A stretch of 64,000 nucleotides of DNA from Gammaproteobacteria bacterium (GTDB taxonomy: Bacteria > Pseudomonadota > Gammaproteobacteria > Enterobacterales > Psychrobiaceae): positions 1 through 64,000 of the forward strand of contig JABSRT010000006.1 of NCBI GenBank assembly GCA_013214945.1, given 5' to 3'. The notes beneath the pieces were generated by a model. The model was not told the DNA's origin and ran no database searches. It was given only the letters and a program-made list of their open reading frames with translations. The first letter of the stretch is position 1. Each line of letters begins with the position of its first letter. The translations under genes were made by a program, and so were the position numbers. Below, one piece after another: positions 8,486 to 17,233 of this stretch.

Positions 8486-10066
8486 ATGACTACCAATATT
8501 ATTACCCGTGTTCGACCGATATTAATTACTGTTTTTGCTGTTGCTATCAGTATTAACCTGTTCTTCGTGATGATCCCTATCCGTCTAAAAGATGGTGGGT
8601 TTTCAGCGACAGACATAGGTATGGCAATGAGTATGTTTGCCGTTGGCTCTATTATGGCTGGACTATTTGGCACTAAGGTTGTTATTCGATCTGGTCATAT
8701 CCGGGCGTTTTGTACCATGGCGGCAGCATTGGCAATTGTGGCCGTTATCCACAGTTACACCAATGATATTTGGGTTACTGGTGGTCTGCGAATAATCGCT
8801 GGTTTTTGTTTTATTACGAACTTTATTACTCTGGAGAGTTGGCTCAACGTTCTTAGTGATAAAAGTAACCGTGGTAAAGTTTTTGGTATTTATCAGATCT
8901 GTTTTGCCATTGGTTTTGGCGCTGCACCTTTCCTGTTTAGTTTATCGAACGAGCAAGATCCACGATTGTTCGGCCTAATCGGGGTGTTTTTGTGTATCGC
9001 ACTAATCATTATGTCGATGAGCCGGCTGCCATTGCCCGAGTTGCCTGAACGTAGCAGTGCGATGTCGTTAAAGCAACTGTGGGGCTATTCACCGTCAGCG
9101 ACGATGTCTTGTTTTTGTGCCGGTTTGATCAATGCCACCAGTGTCTCGTTAATTTCACTTTATGCCTATGACCATGGTGTCTCGGGTATATGGCTATCGC
9201 TAATTTTAGGCTCATATCAAATGGGTGGGTTGCTAACCCAGATCCCGACAGGTTGGCTGGCCGACCGATACGATAAACGTATCGTTACTTCTGGTTTGAT
9301 GATGATGGGTATTATCAGTAATTTACTGATTGTTGCTGAGTATTTTTACCCAATGCCAATTCAGGTATTAGTGGTCATTTTCTTAGTGTCAGGTGGTTCT
9401 GGTGTTGCACTGTTCCCATTAGCCGTCACACAAATCTTTGACCACATCGATCTTAAAGATGCCATGCCAGCAACCAGCACCATGCAAATAATTCTTGGGG
9501 TTGGTGGGGTAATCGGGCCGATTGTGGCAGGTTTCTTAATGACCGAATTTAGCAGCATTTGGCTGTATTATTTCCTGATCGCGATTCATGTATTTGTGAT
9601 TGTATTTTTGCTGATACGTAAGGTGTTTGTCCGTACTGAAACGCTACAAGAGGCTGGCCCTTATCAAATGAGCATGCAGCAGACTGGTTCTGCAGAGTTA
9701 GATTCGCGCATCGACACTAATTTATCAGACATCGCCGATCCTGAATTAAAACTACTGCTAGTCGCATTGGCACAACAACCTAGAGATCCTGCCGAATTAA
9801 TCGAAACCATGCTTGAGGGCTCTTCTCTTAAGGCCAGCGATTTAGCGATTAACATGGTATTAGCCTTGCCTAAGCAGTCAGGTGAGTTAATTAAACTGTT
9901 GGTCGAAGTAGATCCGGCGCAGCGTTTACCTATCACCTACTCGTTACACGATTTATTTATCTTGCGTAAAGATCGAATTAACTCAATGATTCAAGAAGCA
10001 CTATTAGACGGGGCTAACGAGGAAGAGAGCACCGAGATAAATGCGAACTTAAACCAATTTATGTAA
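8486..10066 (+). CDS. MFS transporter, YcaD-like, with long C-terminal tail
   Basis: A 526-residue membrane protein with about 12 hydrophobic helices in residues 10-390 and MFS loop motifs such as GWLADRYDKR. The general fit is to the YcaD-type branch of the major facilitator superfamily. Residues ~400-526 form an acidic hydrophilic tail with no membrane segment, which is unusual: most MFS carriers end soon after helix 12. Substrate unknown. A possible promoter lies upstream with TATAAT at 8429-8434, but its -35 (TTAGAC at 8406) is weak. It stands alone, followed by a hairpin. Confidence 0.85.
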   Translation: MTTNIITRVRPILITVFAVAISINLFFVMIPIRLKDGGFSATDIGMAMSMFAVGSIMAGLFGTKVVIRSGHIRAFCTMAAALAIVAVIHSYTNDIWVTGGLRIIAGFCFITNFITLESWLNVLSDKSNRGKVFGIYQICFAIGFGAAPFLFSLSNEQDPRLFGLIGVFLCIALIIMSMSRLPLPELPERSSAMSLKQLWGYSPSATMSCFCAGLINATSVSLISLYAYDHGVSGIWLSLILGSYQMGGLLTQIPTGWLADRYDKRIVTSGLMMMGIISNLLIVAEYFYPMPIQVLVVIFLVSGGSGVALFPLAVTQIFDHIDLKDAMPATSTMQIILGVGGVIGPIVAGFLMTEFSSIWLYYFLIAIHVFVIVFLLIRKVFVRTETLQEAGPYQMSMQQTGSAELDSRIDTNLSDIADPELKLLLVALAQQPRDPAELIETMLEGSSLKASDLAINMVLALPKQSGELIKLLVEVDPAQRLPITYSLHDLFILRKDRINSMIQEALLDGANEEESTEINANLNQFM

Positions 10067-10087
10067 TAAGCTGGTTGTTTATGTGAG

Positions 10088-10126
10088 TAACCGATAGCGA
10101 AACTGTTTTGGTTATCGGTTATTTAA
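10088..10126 (+). terminator. Hairpin after the MFS gene
   Basis: TAACCGATA at 10088-10096 pairs with TATCGGTTA at 10113-10121, followed by a short T-rich run. It lies 22 bp after the stop codon. The loop is long (16 nt) and the T-tract weak, so confidence is moderate. Confidence 0.5.
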
Positions 10127-10219
10127 TTGCTTATTAATTAACGTAATACTGTGCATAAAAACTTATTCAATCGCTGCTTTTGTTGAGGTAGCATCAGTTA
10201 CCCAACTTCTTAATTATTA

Positions 10220-10981
10220 ATGCAAATGATTGATAGTATTAGCACAATACTCAGCTCTATTACGTTGAATGATGTCAGCTTGGTATTTCTCACCACGTTT
10301 AGCTCAACCATTGCTGGCGTGTTCGGCTTAGGTGGCGGTTTAGTTTTGGTGGTGATGCTGCCGTGGTTTGTTCCGGCTAACGCCGTGGTGCCAATTCATG
10401 GCATTACACAGCTGGGCAGTAATATTTCGCGCTTAATGTTGTCGTATCGTCATGTCGTTTGGTCTTTGGTACCCTGGTTTATATTTGGCACCGTGTTCGG
10501 TATTGCGTTATTTTCGCTGGTGTTAACTAGCCTTTCAACTAAATATATTCCGGTAATTATTGCGATATATTTGTTATTAAGTCTGTGGGTTAAGTCATTT
10601 GAAAAATTACTCAGCAAGATTGAAAGTTTCTTTGTAGTTGGCATGTTACAGGGCGGTTTAGGTTTAATTGTTGGTGCGCCTGGCCCTATAGCTATTACGC
10701 TACTGATGAAAAAACTGAGTCACCCAGATCAAATTATTGCGACTGCATCGCTGATGCTCAGTTTTGTTAATTTAGCGAAAGTAGTGACTTATGCTATTTT
10801 CGGTTTTGTGTTTTGGGATTATATCCATTCGATTATTTTTGCGATTATTGGCGCGTTTATCGGATCTTTCATCGGCACAATAATACGTAAGAAAGTCGAC
10901 CCTGATCGTTTTTTACATTTATTAAAGTGGCTATTGACCATCCTAGCCCTGCAAACGCTGATTCGTTTTAGCTTTTTTTAA
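10220..10981 (+). CDS. TSUP family (TauE/SafE) membrane permease
   Basis: A 253-residue protein with about eight hydrophobic segments in two repeats. The first half has the typical glycine-rich FGLGGGLVLV, and the second half begins with the matching GGLGLIVGAPGPIA. Family members export sulfite, sulfoacetate or other organic anions; the actual substrate is unknown. The gene is not in an obvious operon: 153 bp separate it from the MFS gene and 78 bp from the small membrane protein that follows. A second TSUP gene lies at 36820-37560. Confidence 0.85.
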   Translation: MQMIDSISTILSSITLNDVSLVFLTTFSSTIAGVFGLGGGLVLVVMLPWFVPANAVVPIHGITQLGSNISRLMLSYRHVVWSLVPWFIFGTVFGIALFSLVLTSLSTKYIPVIIAIYLLLSLWVKSFEKLLSKIESFFVVGMLQGGLGLIVGAPGPIAITLLMKKLSHPDQIIATASLMLSFVNLAKVVTYAIFGFVFWDYIHSIIFAIIGAFIGSFIGTIIRKKVDPDRFLHLLKWLLTILALQTLIRFSFF

Positions 10982-11059
10982 TCATCGTATTATTTTTGCC
11001 AAATCAGCGAGTTTGACCTTTAATCAATAGACATTAAATCAACTGATTAAGACAATGAA

Positions 11060-11476
11060 ATGGTCCAAGCTCAATTAGCTAATGAATGGCAGCTGCTGCA
11101 AAACCAATGCGACAGTTATGAAAAACACTCGTTATATATCAAGTTAGTCACTATCACGCTGTTTTGTCTCGCGTATTGGCTTAACCGGTGTGACGCAATA
11201 TTACTGATAATTACCCTGATATTATGGGGGCAAGATGCTATTTGGAAAACGGTTCAAGCAAGAATAGAGCAGCGTTTATTGGCATTGGAAATGGAGCTGA
11301 TATCAGTCAACGATAGCGTGGTGACAACAGCGTATAGCTATCATCTCAATTACCGTAAATCTAGACCATCAACGGTCGGTTTAATCAAAGAATATGCCCG
11401 CCAAGCCTTGCGACCAACGGTTACTTTTCCTTACTTTATTTTAGTCATCATTATTGGCGTGTTTGCACTGGTGTAA
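11060..11476 (+). CDS. Hypothetical membrane protein
   Basis: A 138-residue protein I do not recognise. It has an N-terminal soluble part, a hydrophobic segment around residues 28-58 that may span the membrane twice (KLVTITLFCLAY and ILLIITLILWG), a charged alpha-helical middle (QARIEQRLLALEMELI), and a C-terminal helix (YFILVIIIGVFALV). It follows the TSUP gene on the same strand and could be co-transcribed. Codon use resembles its neighbours, which supports a real gene. No function is proposed. Confidence 0.6.
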   Translation: MVQAQLANEWQLLQNQCDSYEKHSLYIKLVTITLFCLAYWLNRCDAILLIITLILWGQDAIWKTVQARIEQRLLALEMELISVNDSVVTTAYSYHLNYRKSRPSTVGLIKEYARQALRPTVTFPYFILVIIIGVFALV

Positions 11477-11575
11477 TAATGAATTTTGCGGATTAGAAGG
11501 TGGTTAATAACACCGCTACTTTAATTCGGATAGTTACAACTTTTAGAACGTAGAGTTTGGTTATACTTCCCGATG

Positions 11576-11748
11576 TTAGTTGCTTCAATAGGATGGCCGT
11601 TAGAAGAAAAAATCAGGGACGATTTTTTAGCTTTTTGCGCTGGCGAAGGCAAGGATGCCGTAGTTAGAGTGACGCAGGATGCCAAAGCCGGACACGCATA
11701 AAAAGCGGTTTCGTTAAGACGGCTATTCTATTGAATATAAGCAACTAA
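11576..11748. repeat. MITE-like element with imperfect terminal inverted repeats
   Basis: The 435-bp gap between the small membrane protein and the ABC ATPase has no gene. It holds a ~173-bp unit whose ends are imperfect inverted repeats: 11576-11600 (TTAGTTGCTTCAATAGGATG...) against the reverse complement of 11719-11748, which carries an extra ATATT. A second, inner pair (around 11629-11640 and 11694-11706, AGCTTTTTGCG against CGCATAAAAAGC) would let the whole unit fold. No coding potential was seen. It is probably a dispersed non-autonomous repeat, but copy number cannot be tested here. Confidence 0.55.
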
Positions 11749-11770
11749 AGCGCGGGTCGCCTTTCTTTTG

Positions 11771-11804
11771 GTTACTTTTCTTTGGCGAAGCAAAGAAAAG
11801 TAAC
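11771..11804. repeat. Perfect 14-bp inverted repeat, widespread extragenic motif
   Basis: GTTACTTTTCTTTG and its exact reverse complement flank the six bases GCGAAG. From memory, this sequence together with the upstream CGCCTTTCTTTTG recurs between genes in many proteobacterial genomes. It sits just past the MITE-like unit and may be part of the same composite repeat. Confidence 0.6.
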
Positions 11805-11911
11805 TGGTGTGCTTACACCTAAGCTTAATAGTAAGAAAATATATTTAGCACATCAAATATTCACCGAGCTTTATTGGTAGCCACACTTAAAGTACAACAT
11901 AACCCATTTTA

Positions 11912-13297
11912 TCAATGCCCCAATTCAATCACCGAATCACATCGCTTGGCGATTAAGTTCGGATCATGACTGACCATTAATAAAGCGCAGCCTTGTTCTC
12001 TGGCTAGGTTAATCAATAGCTCGGTGATCTCTTGCGCAATGATTGGATCTAGTCGAGAGGTTGGCTCATCGGCAAACAAGAACACTGGATCAAGCATTAA
12101 TGCCCGTAAAATAGCAAAGCGTTGTAATTCACCACCTGACACTGAGGTGCTGCGTCTGGTCAGTAACTGCGGTGCTAACTTTAGCTTTTTCATTAAAGAC
12201 ACCGCTTTTTTCGGGTCTAATTTATGGCGCTTAATTAGGTCGTCGAGCAAGGTGCCCAAGGTGACACTTGAGGTAAAAGCCGCTGGCGGATCTTGAAACA
12301 GTTTTAACCAGCGATGTGATTTTTGCTGTTCAACCTGCTTAGTTACTTGACCTGCAATAGGCGAAAGCAAGCCAAGCAAGGTATCACCTAGGGTGCTTTT
12401 ACCGCAGCCGCTATCTCCAACAACGCCCATTACTTCACCGGCATGTAAGGTGAAATTAATGTCTTGAGCGAGGCTTTTATTATTGCGGCCAATCGCTAAA
12501 TTAGTCACTTGCAAGATTGGTTTAGTGCCTTTAACGGGTGGCCATTTATCCCAATGACGCGGATCGGCAGCAATCAAGGCTTGCGTATAAGGGTGCTTGG
12601 GCTGCTGTAATACTTGCTCGGCAGATCCCTGTTCAACAACTTGGCCTTGTTTCATGACAATAATGTCACCCGCAAGCTGACGAGCAACCTCGATATCATG
12701 GGTGATGGTCAGTAGCCCACCGCCCTGTGAAGCCGTTTTCAGTAACGTAATAATATCGTTGCGCCGGCTAATATCTAATCCTTTAGTGGGTTCGTCGGCC
12801 AATATTAGCTTGGCTCCGCCAGCGGTTGCTGCACTAACAGCAAGCCGCTGTGCCATGCCTCCAGACAGTTGTCCCGGACGCTTAAAAGCACTGCTTTTTA
12901 ACCCGACCTTCGCTAGCGCGGTAATCGCAGCATCAAAAGCCGTTCGCTCACTTACACGGTGCACATACTGATGAACTTCTGCAATTTGTTGGTAAGCTGG
13001 CATTAAAGGATCAAGCGCATGCCAAGGCTCTTGGGGCAGCATCACCATGTCTGTGCCCCACAGGTTTTTAAGTGATGCAGCATCTTGAGCTTGGCCAAAT
13101 GTTTCTACCTTGCCTTGCATCGATAATTCACTCGGCAGTAAACCCATAATCGCTTGGGCGAGCAAACTTTTTCCTGAGCCCGTTTGGCCCAAAATCGTAA
13201 TCGGACGGTCTTGATATAACTTAAACGAAAGCGGCTCTAACAGCTCGGTTTCGGCTGATGCGATCGAAAGATCAGTAATATTAATTAATAGATTCAC
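11912..13297 (-). CDS. Fused double ABC ATPase of a Nik/Dpp-type importer
   Basis: A 461-residue cytoplasmic protein with two complete nucleotide-binding domains in tandem, equivalent to NikD plus NikE. Domain 1: Walker A GQTGSGKS, signature LSGGMAQR, Walker B LILADEPTKGLD. Domain 2 (from ~residue 255): Walker A GDSGCGKS, signature VSGGELQR, Walker B LFADEPTSRLD. Both sites look intact. The start overlaps the upstream permease by 17 bp, so it is the last gene of the unit. It should power the two permeases. The Zur box heading the unit suggests zinc or a zinc complex as cargo. Confidence 0.9.
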   Translation of the reverse strand: MNLLINITDLSIASAETELLEPLSFKLYQDRPITILGQTGSGKSLLAQAIMGLLPSELSMQGKVETFGQAQDAASLKNLWGTDMVMLPQEPWHALDPLMPAYQQIAEVHQYVHRVSERTAFDAAITALAKVGLKSSAFKRPGQLSGGMAQRLAVSAATAGGAKLILADEPTKGLDISRRNDIITLLKTASQGGGLLTITHDIEVARQLAGDIIVMKQGQVVEQGSAEQVLQQPKHPYTQALIAADPRHWDKWPPVKGTKPILQVTNLAIGRNNKSLAQDINFTLHAGEVMGVVGDSGCGKSTLGDTLLGLLSPIAGQVTKQVEQQKSHRWLKLFQDPPAAFTSSVTLGTLLDDLIKRHKLDPKKAVSLMKKLKLAPQLLTRRSTSVSGGELQRFAILRALMLDPVFLFADEPTSRLDPIIAQEITELLINLAREQGCALLMVSHDPNLIAKRCDSVIELGH

Positions 13298-14087
13298 GCT
13301 GGCTACCTGCTAAAAGTTGAAAACCTAAAACCACGAGTGCCACGGCAATTAGCGGCTGCGCTAGTACCCAAGGAGCTTCAATGTAATAAGGAAATAACTC
13401 GACACTCATTAGGCCAAGTTCTGCCAGTGGTGGTTGAATACCCACCGAGATAAAACCAAGTGAAGCCATGGTTAAAATTGCATTTGCGCCGCCAAACGCC
13501 GCCATGGTAAAGATGGATGGTGAAATTGTCGGCCAAATATGACGCTTAAATTGATACCATTTACCAAACCCCATCATGGCAGATAGCTGCAGCTGTGGGC
13601 TGTTGATGAGTGTGCGGGTCATTGCGCGCGACACCCGATAATATTCGGTCCATTGCACTAATGAAATGGCGAGATAAAGCACGGCAAATGAACCTGGCGC
13701 CATTGCTACTAGCATCAGAATCAGCACTAGCCCTGGTAAAGCGAGCAAAATGTTGATCACAATATTTAAGCTTTGCTCAAACCGGCCGCCAATCCATGCC
13801 GCACTCACCCCGAGAGAGACACCGAGCATTAAGGAGCTGATAACACATAACAGGCTAAGGCTAAATGACAATAAAATAGCACTTGCTAGTCGAGTCATCA
13901 TGTCGCGCCCGAAATTGTCGGTGCCCAGCCAGTGCATGCTATCAGGCGAGGCTAGTCGCTGTGCCAAATTTTGTTCGTCGATGCTGTACGGAGAAAGCCA
14001 CCCGACTAAACCTGAGAAAACCAGCAAACTAATTAGCAGCACCAGGCCGAGTAGTTGCGTTTTTGAGATATTACTTTTGATATTCAT
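13281..14087 (-). CDS. ABC importer permease, NikC/DppC-like
   Basis: A 268-residue inner-membrane permease of the peptide/nickel family. After an N-terminal helix comes the DppC landmark WLGTDNFGRDMMTRL, then five helices including the EAA region (SAMMGFGKWYQFKRHIWP). I chose the ATG at 14087, which overlaps the stop of the upstream permease in an ATGA junction; an upstream in-frame start at 14123 would add 12 residues but overlap by 40 bp. It should pair with the NikB/DppB-like permease. Confidence 0.9.
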   Translation of the reverse strand: MNIKSNISKTQLLGLVLLISLLVFSGLVGWLSPYSIDEQNLAQRLASPDSMHWLGTDNFGRDMMTRLASAILLSFSLSLLCVISSLMLGVSLGVSAAWIGGRFEQSLNIVINILLALPGLVLILMLVAMAPGSFAVLYLAISLVQWTEYYRVSRAMTRTLINSPQLQLSAMMGFGKWYQFKRHIWPTISPSIFTMAAFGGANAILTMASLGFISVGIQPPLAELGLMSVELFPYYIEAPWVLAQPLIAVALVVLGFQLLAGSQRESIN

Positions 14088-15019
14088 CGCTCTTGTTGTC
14101 CTCTTGGATCGATCGCATGACATAATAGGTCAATCACGCCATTGAGCAGCACGAATAATCCGCCCATCATTAGGGCGCAGCCTTGAATTACCGGGATGTC
14201 CCGTGCAAAAATTGCGTGGGCTAAGCCATGGCCAATGCCGGGCCATGAAAACAATGATTCAATCATTACAATGCCTTCGACCACACTGACTAATTGCACG
14301 CCAATAAATGCCACGACCGGCACCGCAATATTACGAATGCCGTGCCGGACAAAGGTTTGGCTTTCATTTAGCCCCTTGACCCGTGAAAAACGATAAAAAG
14401 ACGATGTAATCACTTGGCGAGTGCTGGTATGCACCACGCGATTAGACACTGCCGCTAAACTTATCGCCAGCGTTAGGCTGGGCAGGACCAGGTGCTGCCA
14501 AGTACCAAAACCTGCCACTGGCAATAACTGCCATTGCAATGAAAATAATAATATCAACAACAAACCAAGCACAAATACTGGCATTGCTTTGGTCGCTGTT
14601 GATAACCACACTAACGCGGTATTTACCGCCCCCCCTTTTTGAGCCGACCAAACACCTAATGGCAAAGCAATTAAGGCCGACAGCATAATCCCGAACATAG
14701 CCAGTAACAAAGAATGGCCAAGTTGGTGCTGAACCAGCTCAATCACCGGTAGTCCACTGACTAAGGAGTTACCCAAATTAAATTGTAAAAGATCAGTCAA
14801 CCAGCTTAAATAACTGGTTAAAATACTTTGATCGAGGTTGAGTTCTTGTCGCACTAACTCGGCGGCTGCCGAATCAACATTGTCTTGGCCATAGCGACTG
14901 GCGGCTATGCGATAAGCCATATCGCCCGGCAAGCTGCGCATTAACACGAAGGTAAGGGTGCCAACGCCCCAAATGACCAGCATTAGCTGGAAACATTGTT
15001 TTTTTAGTAAGGCCCACAT
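14084..15019 (-). CDS. ABC importer permease, NikB/DppB-like
   Basis: A 311-residue membrane permease with the family's N-terminal helix and TFVLMRSLPGD motif, the RQELNLDQS segment, and the EAA-type loop RVKGLNESQTFVRHGIRN followed by the SLFSWPGIGHGLAHAIFARDIPVIQG block typical of the family. It begins 3 bp after the binding-protein stop and couples by ATGA to the next permease. Together they form the membrane channel of the importer. Confidence 0.9.
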   Translation of the reverse strand: MWALLKKQCFQLMLVIWGVGTLTFVLMRSLPGDMAYRIAASRYGQDNVDSAAAELVRQELNLDQSILTSYLSWLTDLLQFNLGNSLVSGLPVIELVQHQLGHSLLLAMFGIMLSALIALPLGVWSAQKGGAVNTALVWLSTATKAMPVFVLGLLLILLFSLQWQLLPVAGFGTWQHLVLPSLTLAISLAAVSNRVVHTSTRQVITSSFYRFSRVKGLNESQTFVRHGIRNIAVPVVAFIGVQLVSVVEGIVMIESLFSWPGIGHGLAHAIFARDIPVIQGCALMMGGLFVLLNGVIDLLCHAIDPRGQQER

Positions 15020-15022
15020 CAG

Positions 15023-16609
15023 TTATTTAAACACCATTTGGTTAATGAAGTAATTACGCTCGTAGGGGTCAAACTTGAAGTTTTTGACCCGCTGATTAAC
15101 CGACGTATGCTGGGTGTAACTCGTGATTGGTAATACGGGTAATTGTTGATGAATTACTTTGGCAATGGTTTGGCTGAGGGTGAAACGCTTGGCCATATCA
15201 TGTTCGCGCGACAGCTGGTTAATCGCGTTATCAACTTGGGCATTATGCCAATTCATGGTGCCCCAATCACCACCACCATGAGAAAAGTCAGTGCTAATAA
15301 TAGGGAAGGGATCAGCGATAGAACCGAAATTTCGAGCGATTAACGCCAGCTCTAAGGTACCATCTTGGTGGCCAGCCGGGATCATGCTTGAATTGGTAAC
15401 ATTGATTTTAAGGTCAATGCCAAGCTTTGCCCATTGCGCTTGAATTGCTGTCGCAACAACCGTTAGTTCAGGTCGGTCGGCGTAGGTCATTAGGGTTAAT
15501 TTAAATGGCTGGCCATCACGGCGCAATAGACCCGATTCATTTTTAAGCCAGCCTTGTTCACTCAATAAAGCTTGGGCCTTGGTTAAGTTTAGTTTGCTGG
15601 CGGTTATGCCGGGTAAATACCATTGCGAAAAACTGCGCGGCAAAATTTGAGAAGTTTCCGAGCCCTGAGCATGTAACACATTGGTTGCAATAGAATGGCG
15701 ATCTAGAGCTAAATCAAGCGCTTGTCTTGTTCTAATGTCGGACAATAATGGGTGGCTATTATTGAGTTTTAAAAACAGGGTACGTGGAATAAGGTTGCTA
15801 TGAACCTTAACCGTTTGGTTGCTCGTTAACTGCGATAACATCGCAGGATCTAAGGTGAACACAATATCTGCATCGCCAGTTTTTGCTTGTAACAAACGAC
15901 TTTCAGCTCGGTGGCCTGTAAGGTAAGTGGCGTAAGGGATTTTAGCTTGTTGCGCCCAGTAACCGCTAAATTGCTTCACGGTTAATTTATGAGGCGGCGA
16001 GAAGCTGGAAATTTGATAAGCACCGGTGCCATACAATACGTTAATGTCACCTGATTCATTATAAGAAGCAGGGGCTAAAATAGCGGTTGAATAGTTAGTC
16101 AGTAATGCCGCTAATGAAATATATGGTTGGCTTAAGGTGATCCGAATTTGGTTATTGCCAATCGCAGTGATTTTCGCGATGTCTGCTTTGTTTAAAACAC
16201 CATGTTTTTGTTGGGCATGGCCTAAACTAGCGACTACGGCAGCAGCATTTACTAAGGTGCCATCGTGGAATTCAACATTATTGCGCAAGGTAAATAGCCA
16301 GCTTAATCCGTCGTCACTAGCCTGCCAATTTAACGCTAACCCAGGGGTTAGTTCGCCAGCGCTACTAACATTGACTAAGGTTTCTAATACTTGCATTCGG
16401 GTTAAGATATAGCCCTGTTGTGAGGGCTCTAAGCTAGAAATTTCCCACGGGCCACTGATGGTTAGGGTGTTCGATTTATTCTGGTTTGACTGGGGTGCTT
16501 GATTGCTCCAAAGCCCAAATATACTGCACAGTACAACAACTATAGCGAGTAAGCTGTAGCGAATAAGGCTTTTCTTTTTTGCAATTTCATCGTATGAAAT
16601 GTCGGTCAT
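15023..16609 (-). CDS. ABC importer substrate-binding protein, NikA/DppA-like (family 5)
   Basis: A 528-residue binding protein. An N-terminal hydrophobic segment (~residues 14-36) acts as signal or membrane anchor. The fold is the extracellular solute-binding protein family 5 type, with the GPWEISSLEPSQQG opening and FHDGTLVNAAAVVASL motif seen in nickel/opine-type members rather than in oligopeptide ones. I prefer the ATG at 16609, preceded by GGATG; a TTG at 16627 has its ribosome site too close. First of four importer genes. Ligand is inferred from the Zur box to be zinc, possibly as a metallophore chelate; nickel or a peptide remain alternatives. Confidence 0.85.
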   Translation of the reverse strand: MTDISYDEIAKKKSLIRYSLLAIVVVLCSIFGLWSNQAPQSNQNKSNTLTISGPWEISSLEPSQQGYILTRMQVLETLVNVSSAGELTPGLALNWQASDDGLSWLFTLRNNVEFHDGTLVNAAAVVASLGHAQQKHGVLNKADIAKITAIGNNQIRITLSQPYISLAALLTNYSTAILAPASYNESGDINVLYGTGAYQISSFSPPHKLTVKQFSGYWAQQAKIPYATYLTGHRAESRLLQAKTGDADIVFTLDPAMLSQLTSNQTVKVHSNLIPRTLFLKLNNSHPLLSDIRTRQALDLALDRHSIATNVLHAQGSETSQILPRSFSQWYLPGITASKLNLTKAQALLSEQGWLKNESGLLRRDGQPFKLTLMTYADRPELTVVATAIQAQWAKLGIDLKINVTNSSMIPAGHQDGTLELALIARNFGSIADPFPIISTDFSHGGGDWGTMNWHNAQVDNAINQLSREHDMAKRFTLSQTIAKVIHQQLPVLPITSYTQHTSVNQRVKNFKFDPYERNYFINQMVFK

Positions 16610-16699
16610 AATATCATCCAAATTCAATCCTGCTGAAACTCAACAAGATAAAACGACCCAAAACTTTTCAGCCACTAAGGTGAAAAATTCAGATCAAAA

Positions 16700-16721
16700 T
16701 ATCCCTTATCGGTAAGGGATA
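16700..16721 (-). other. Intercistronic hairpin before the binding-protein gene
   Basis: TATCCCTTA and TAAGGGATA flank a four-base loop, lying between the small His-rich gene and the binding-protein gene. No T-tract follows on the minus strand, so it is more likely an RNA-processing or stability element, or a weak attenuator, than a full terminator. Confidence 0.4.
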
Positions 16722-16738
16722 AGGTACAAAGTATAAAG

Positions 16739-17032
16739 TTAGATATTACAAAAGACAGGAGGTGAGCGAGCCCGGGGAGGTGTAAAGGAGCCAACGTAAA
16801 CATCAAATAGGCCCGTGGCAAAAATACAGTTGGCTAATGTTGTTATTGGTAAGGTCAACGATTTGGCAATTAATGCCGAATTAATGGTGTCATATAACGC
16901 GCAATGGTGTTTCTCATCAGCCTGATGGGCTAATTCAGCTTGGTGCATCAGCGACAGCGCGCTTAGCCCTAAAATAAGTGCTAAAAGTCCTGAAAGCCAA
17001 AATTTTTGAGTTGTAAGGCTGTGAAAAGGCAT
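16739..17032 (-). CDS. Small His-rich membrane/exported protein in the Zur-controlled unit
   Basis: A 97-residue protein with an N-terminal hydrophobic helix (~residues 12-29) followed by a metal-ligand-rich stretch, HQAELAHQADEKHHC, a second hydrophobic part, and a tail PRARSPP. This layout resembles short DUF2946/DUF2607-type proteins often found beside metal transport genes, recognised from memory. It begins 25 bp from the Zur box and precedes the NikA-like importer, with a 129-bp gap. A role as a periplasmic zinc-binding accessory is inference. The ribosome site is weak. Confidence 0.65.
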   Translation of the reverse strand: MPFHSLTTQKFWLSGLLALILGLSALSLMHQAELAHQADEKHHCALYDTINSALIAKSLTLPITTLANCIFATGLFDVYVGSFTPPRARSPPVFCNI

Positions 17033-17056
17033 TTTAGTAATACGCTATGAACAATG

Positions 17057-17071
17057 TGTTATAATATAACA
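17057..17071 (-). promoter_or_regulatory. Zur box
   Basis: The sequence TGTTATAATATAACA is a perfect inverted repeat around its central base and matches the gammaproteobacterial Zur core (ATGTTATANTATAACAT) at 16 of 17 positions when the flanking bases are included. It lies 25 bp upstream of the small His-rich gene that heads the importer unit, where bound Zn-Zur would block transcription. It is 162 bp from the divergent lipoprotein gene, so control of that gene is less likely. Confidence 0.85.
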
Positions 17072-17233
17072 TTACGTCTATTATTATATCAATTATATTT
17101 AGCTTCAACATGGGCAATCTGTGATCTCGCCACTGAGACGCGAAACAAGGCACGAGCGATATTACCTAAGCGATTGATGCCGTATAATGTACTTTATAGT
17201 CAAACTCTTATTTCGTTACAGTTAGGTTTTATC

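Noticed and set aside
17054-17233. 60-codon N-terminal extension of the START-like lipoprotein
   Set aside because: It begins inside the Zur box region and would bury the lipoprotein signal peptide; the ATG at 17234 gives a proper signal and lipobox.
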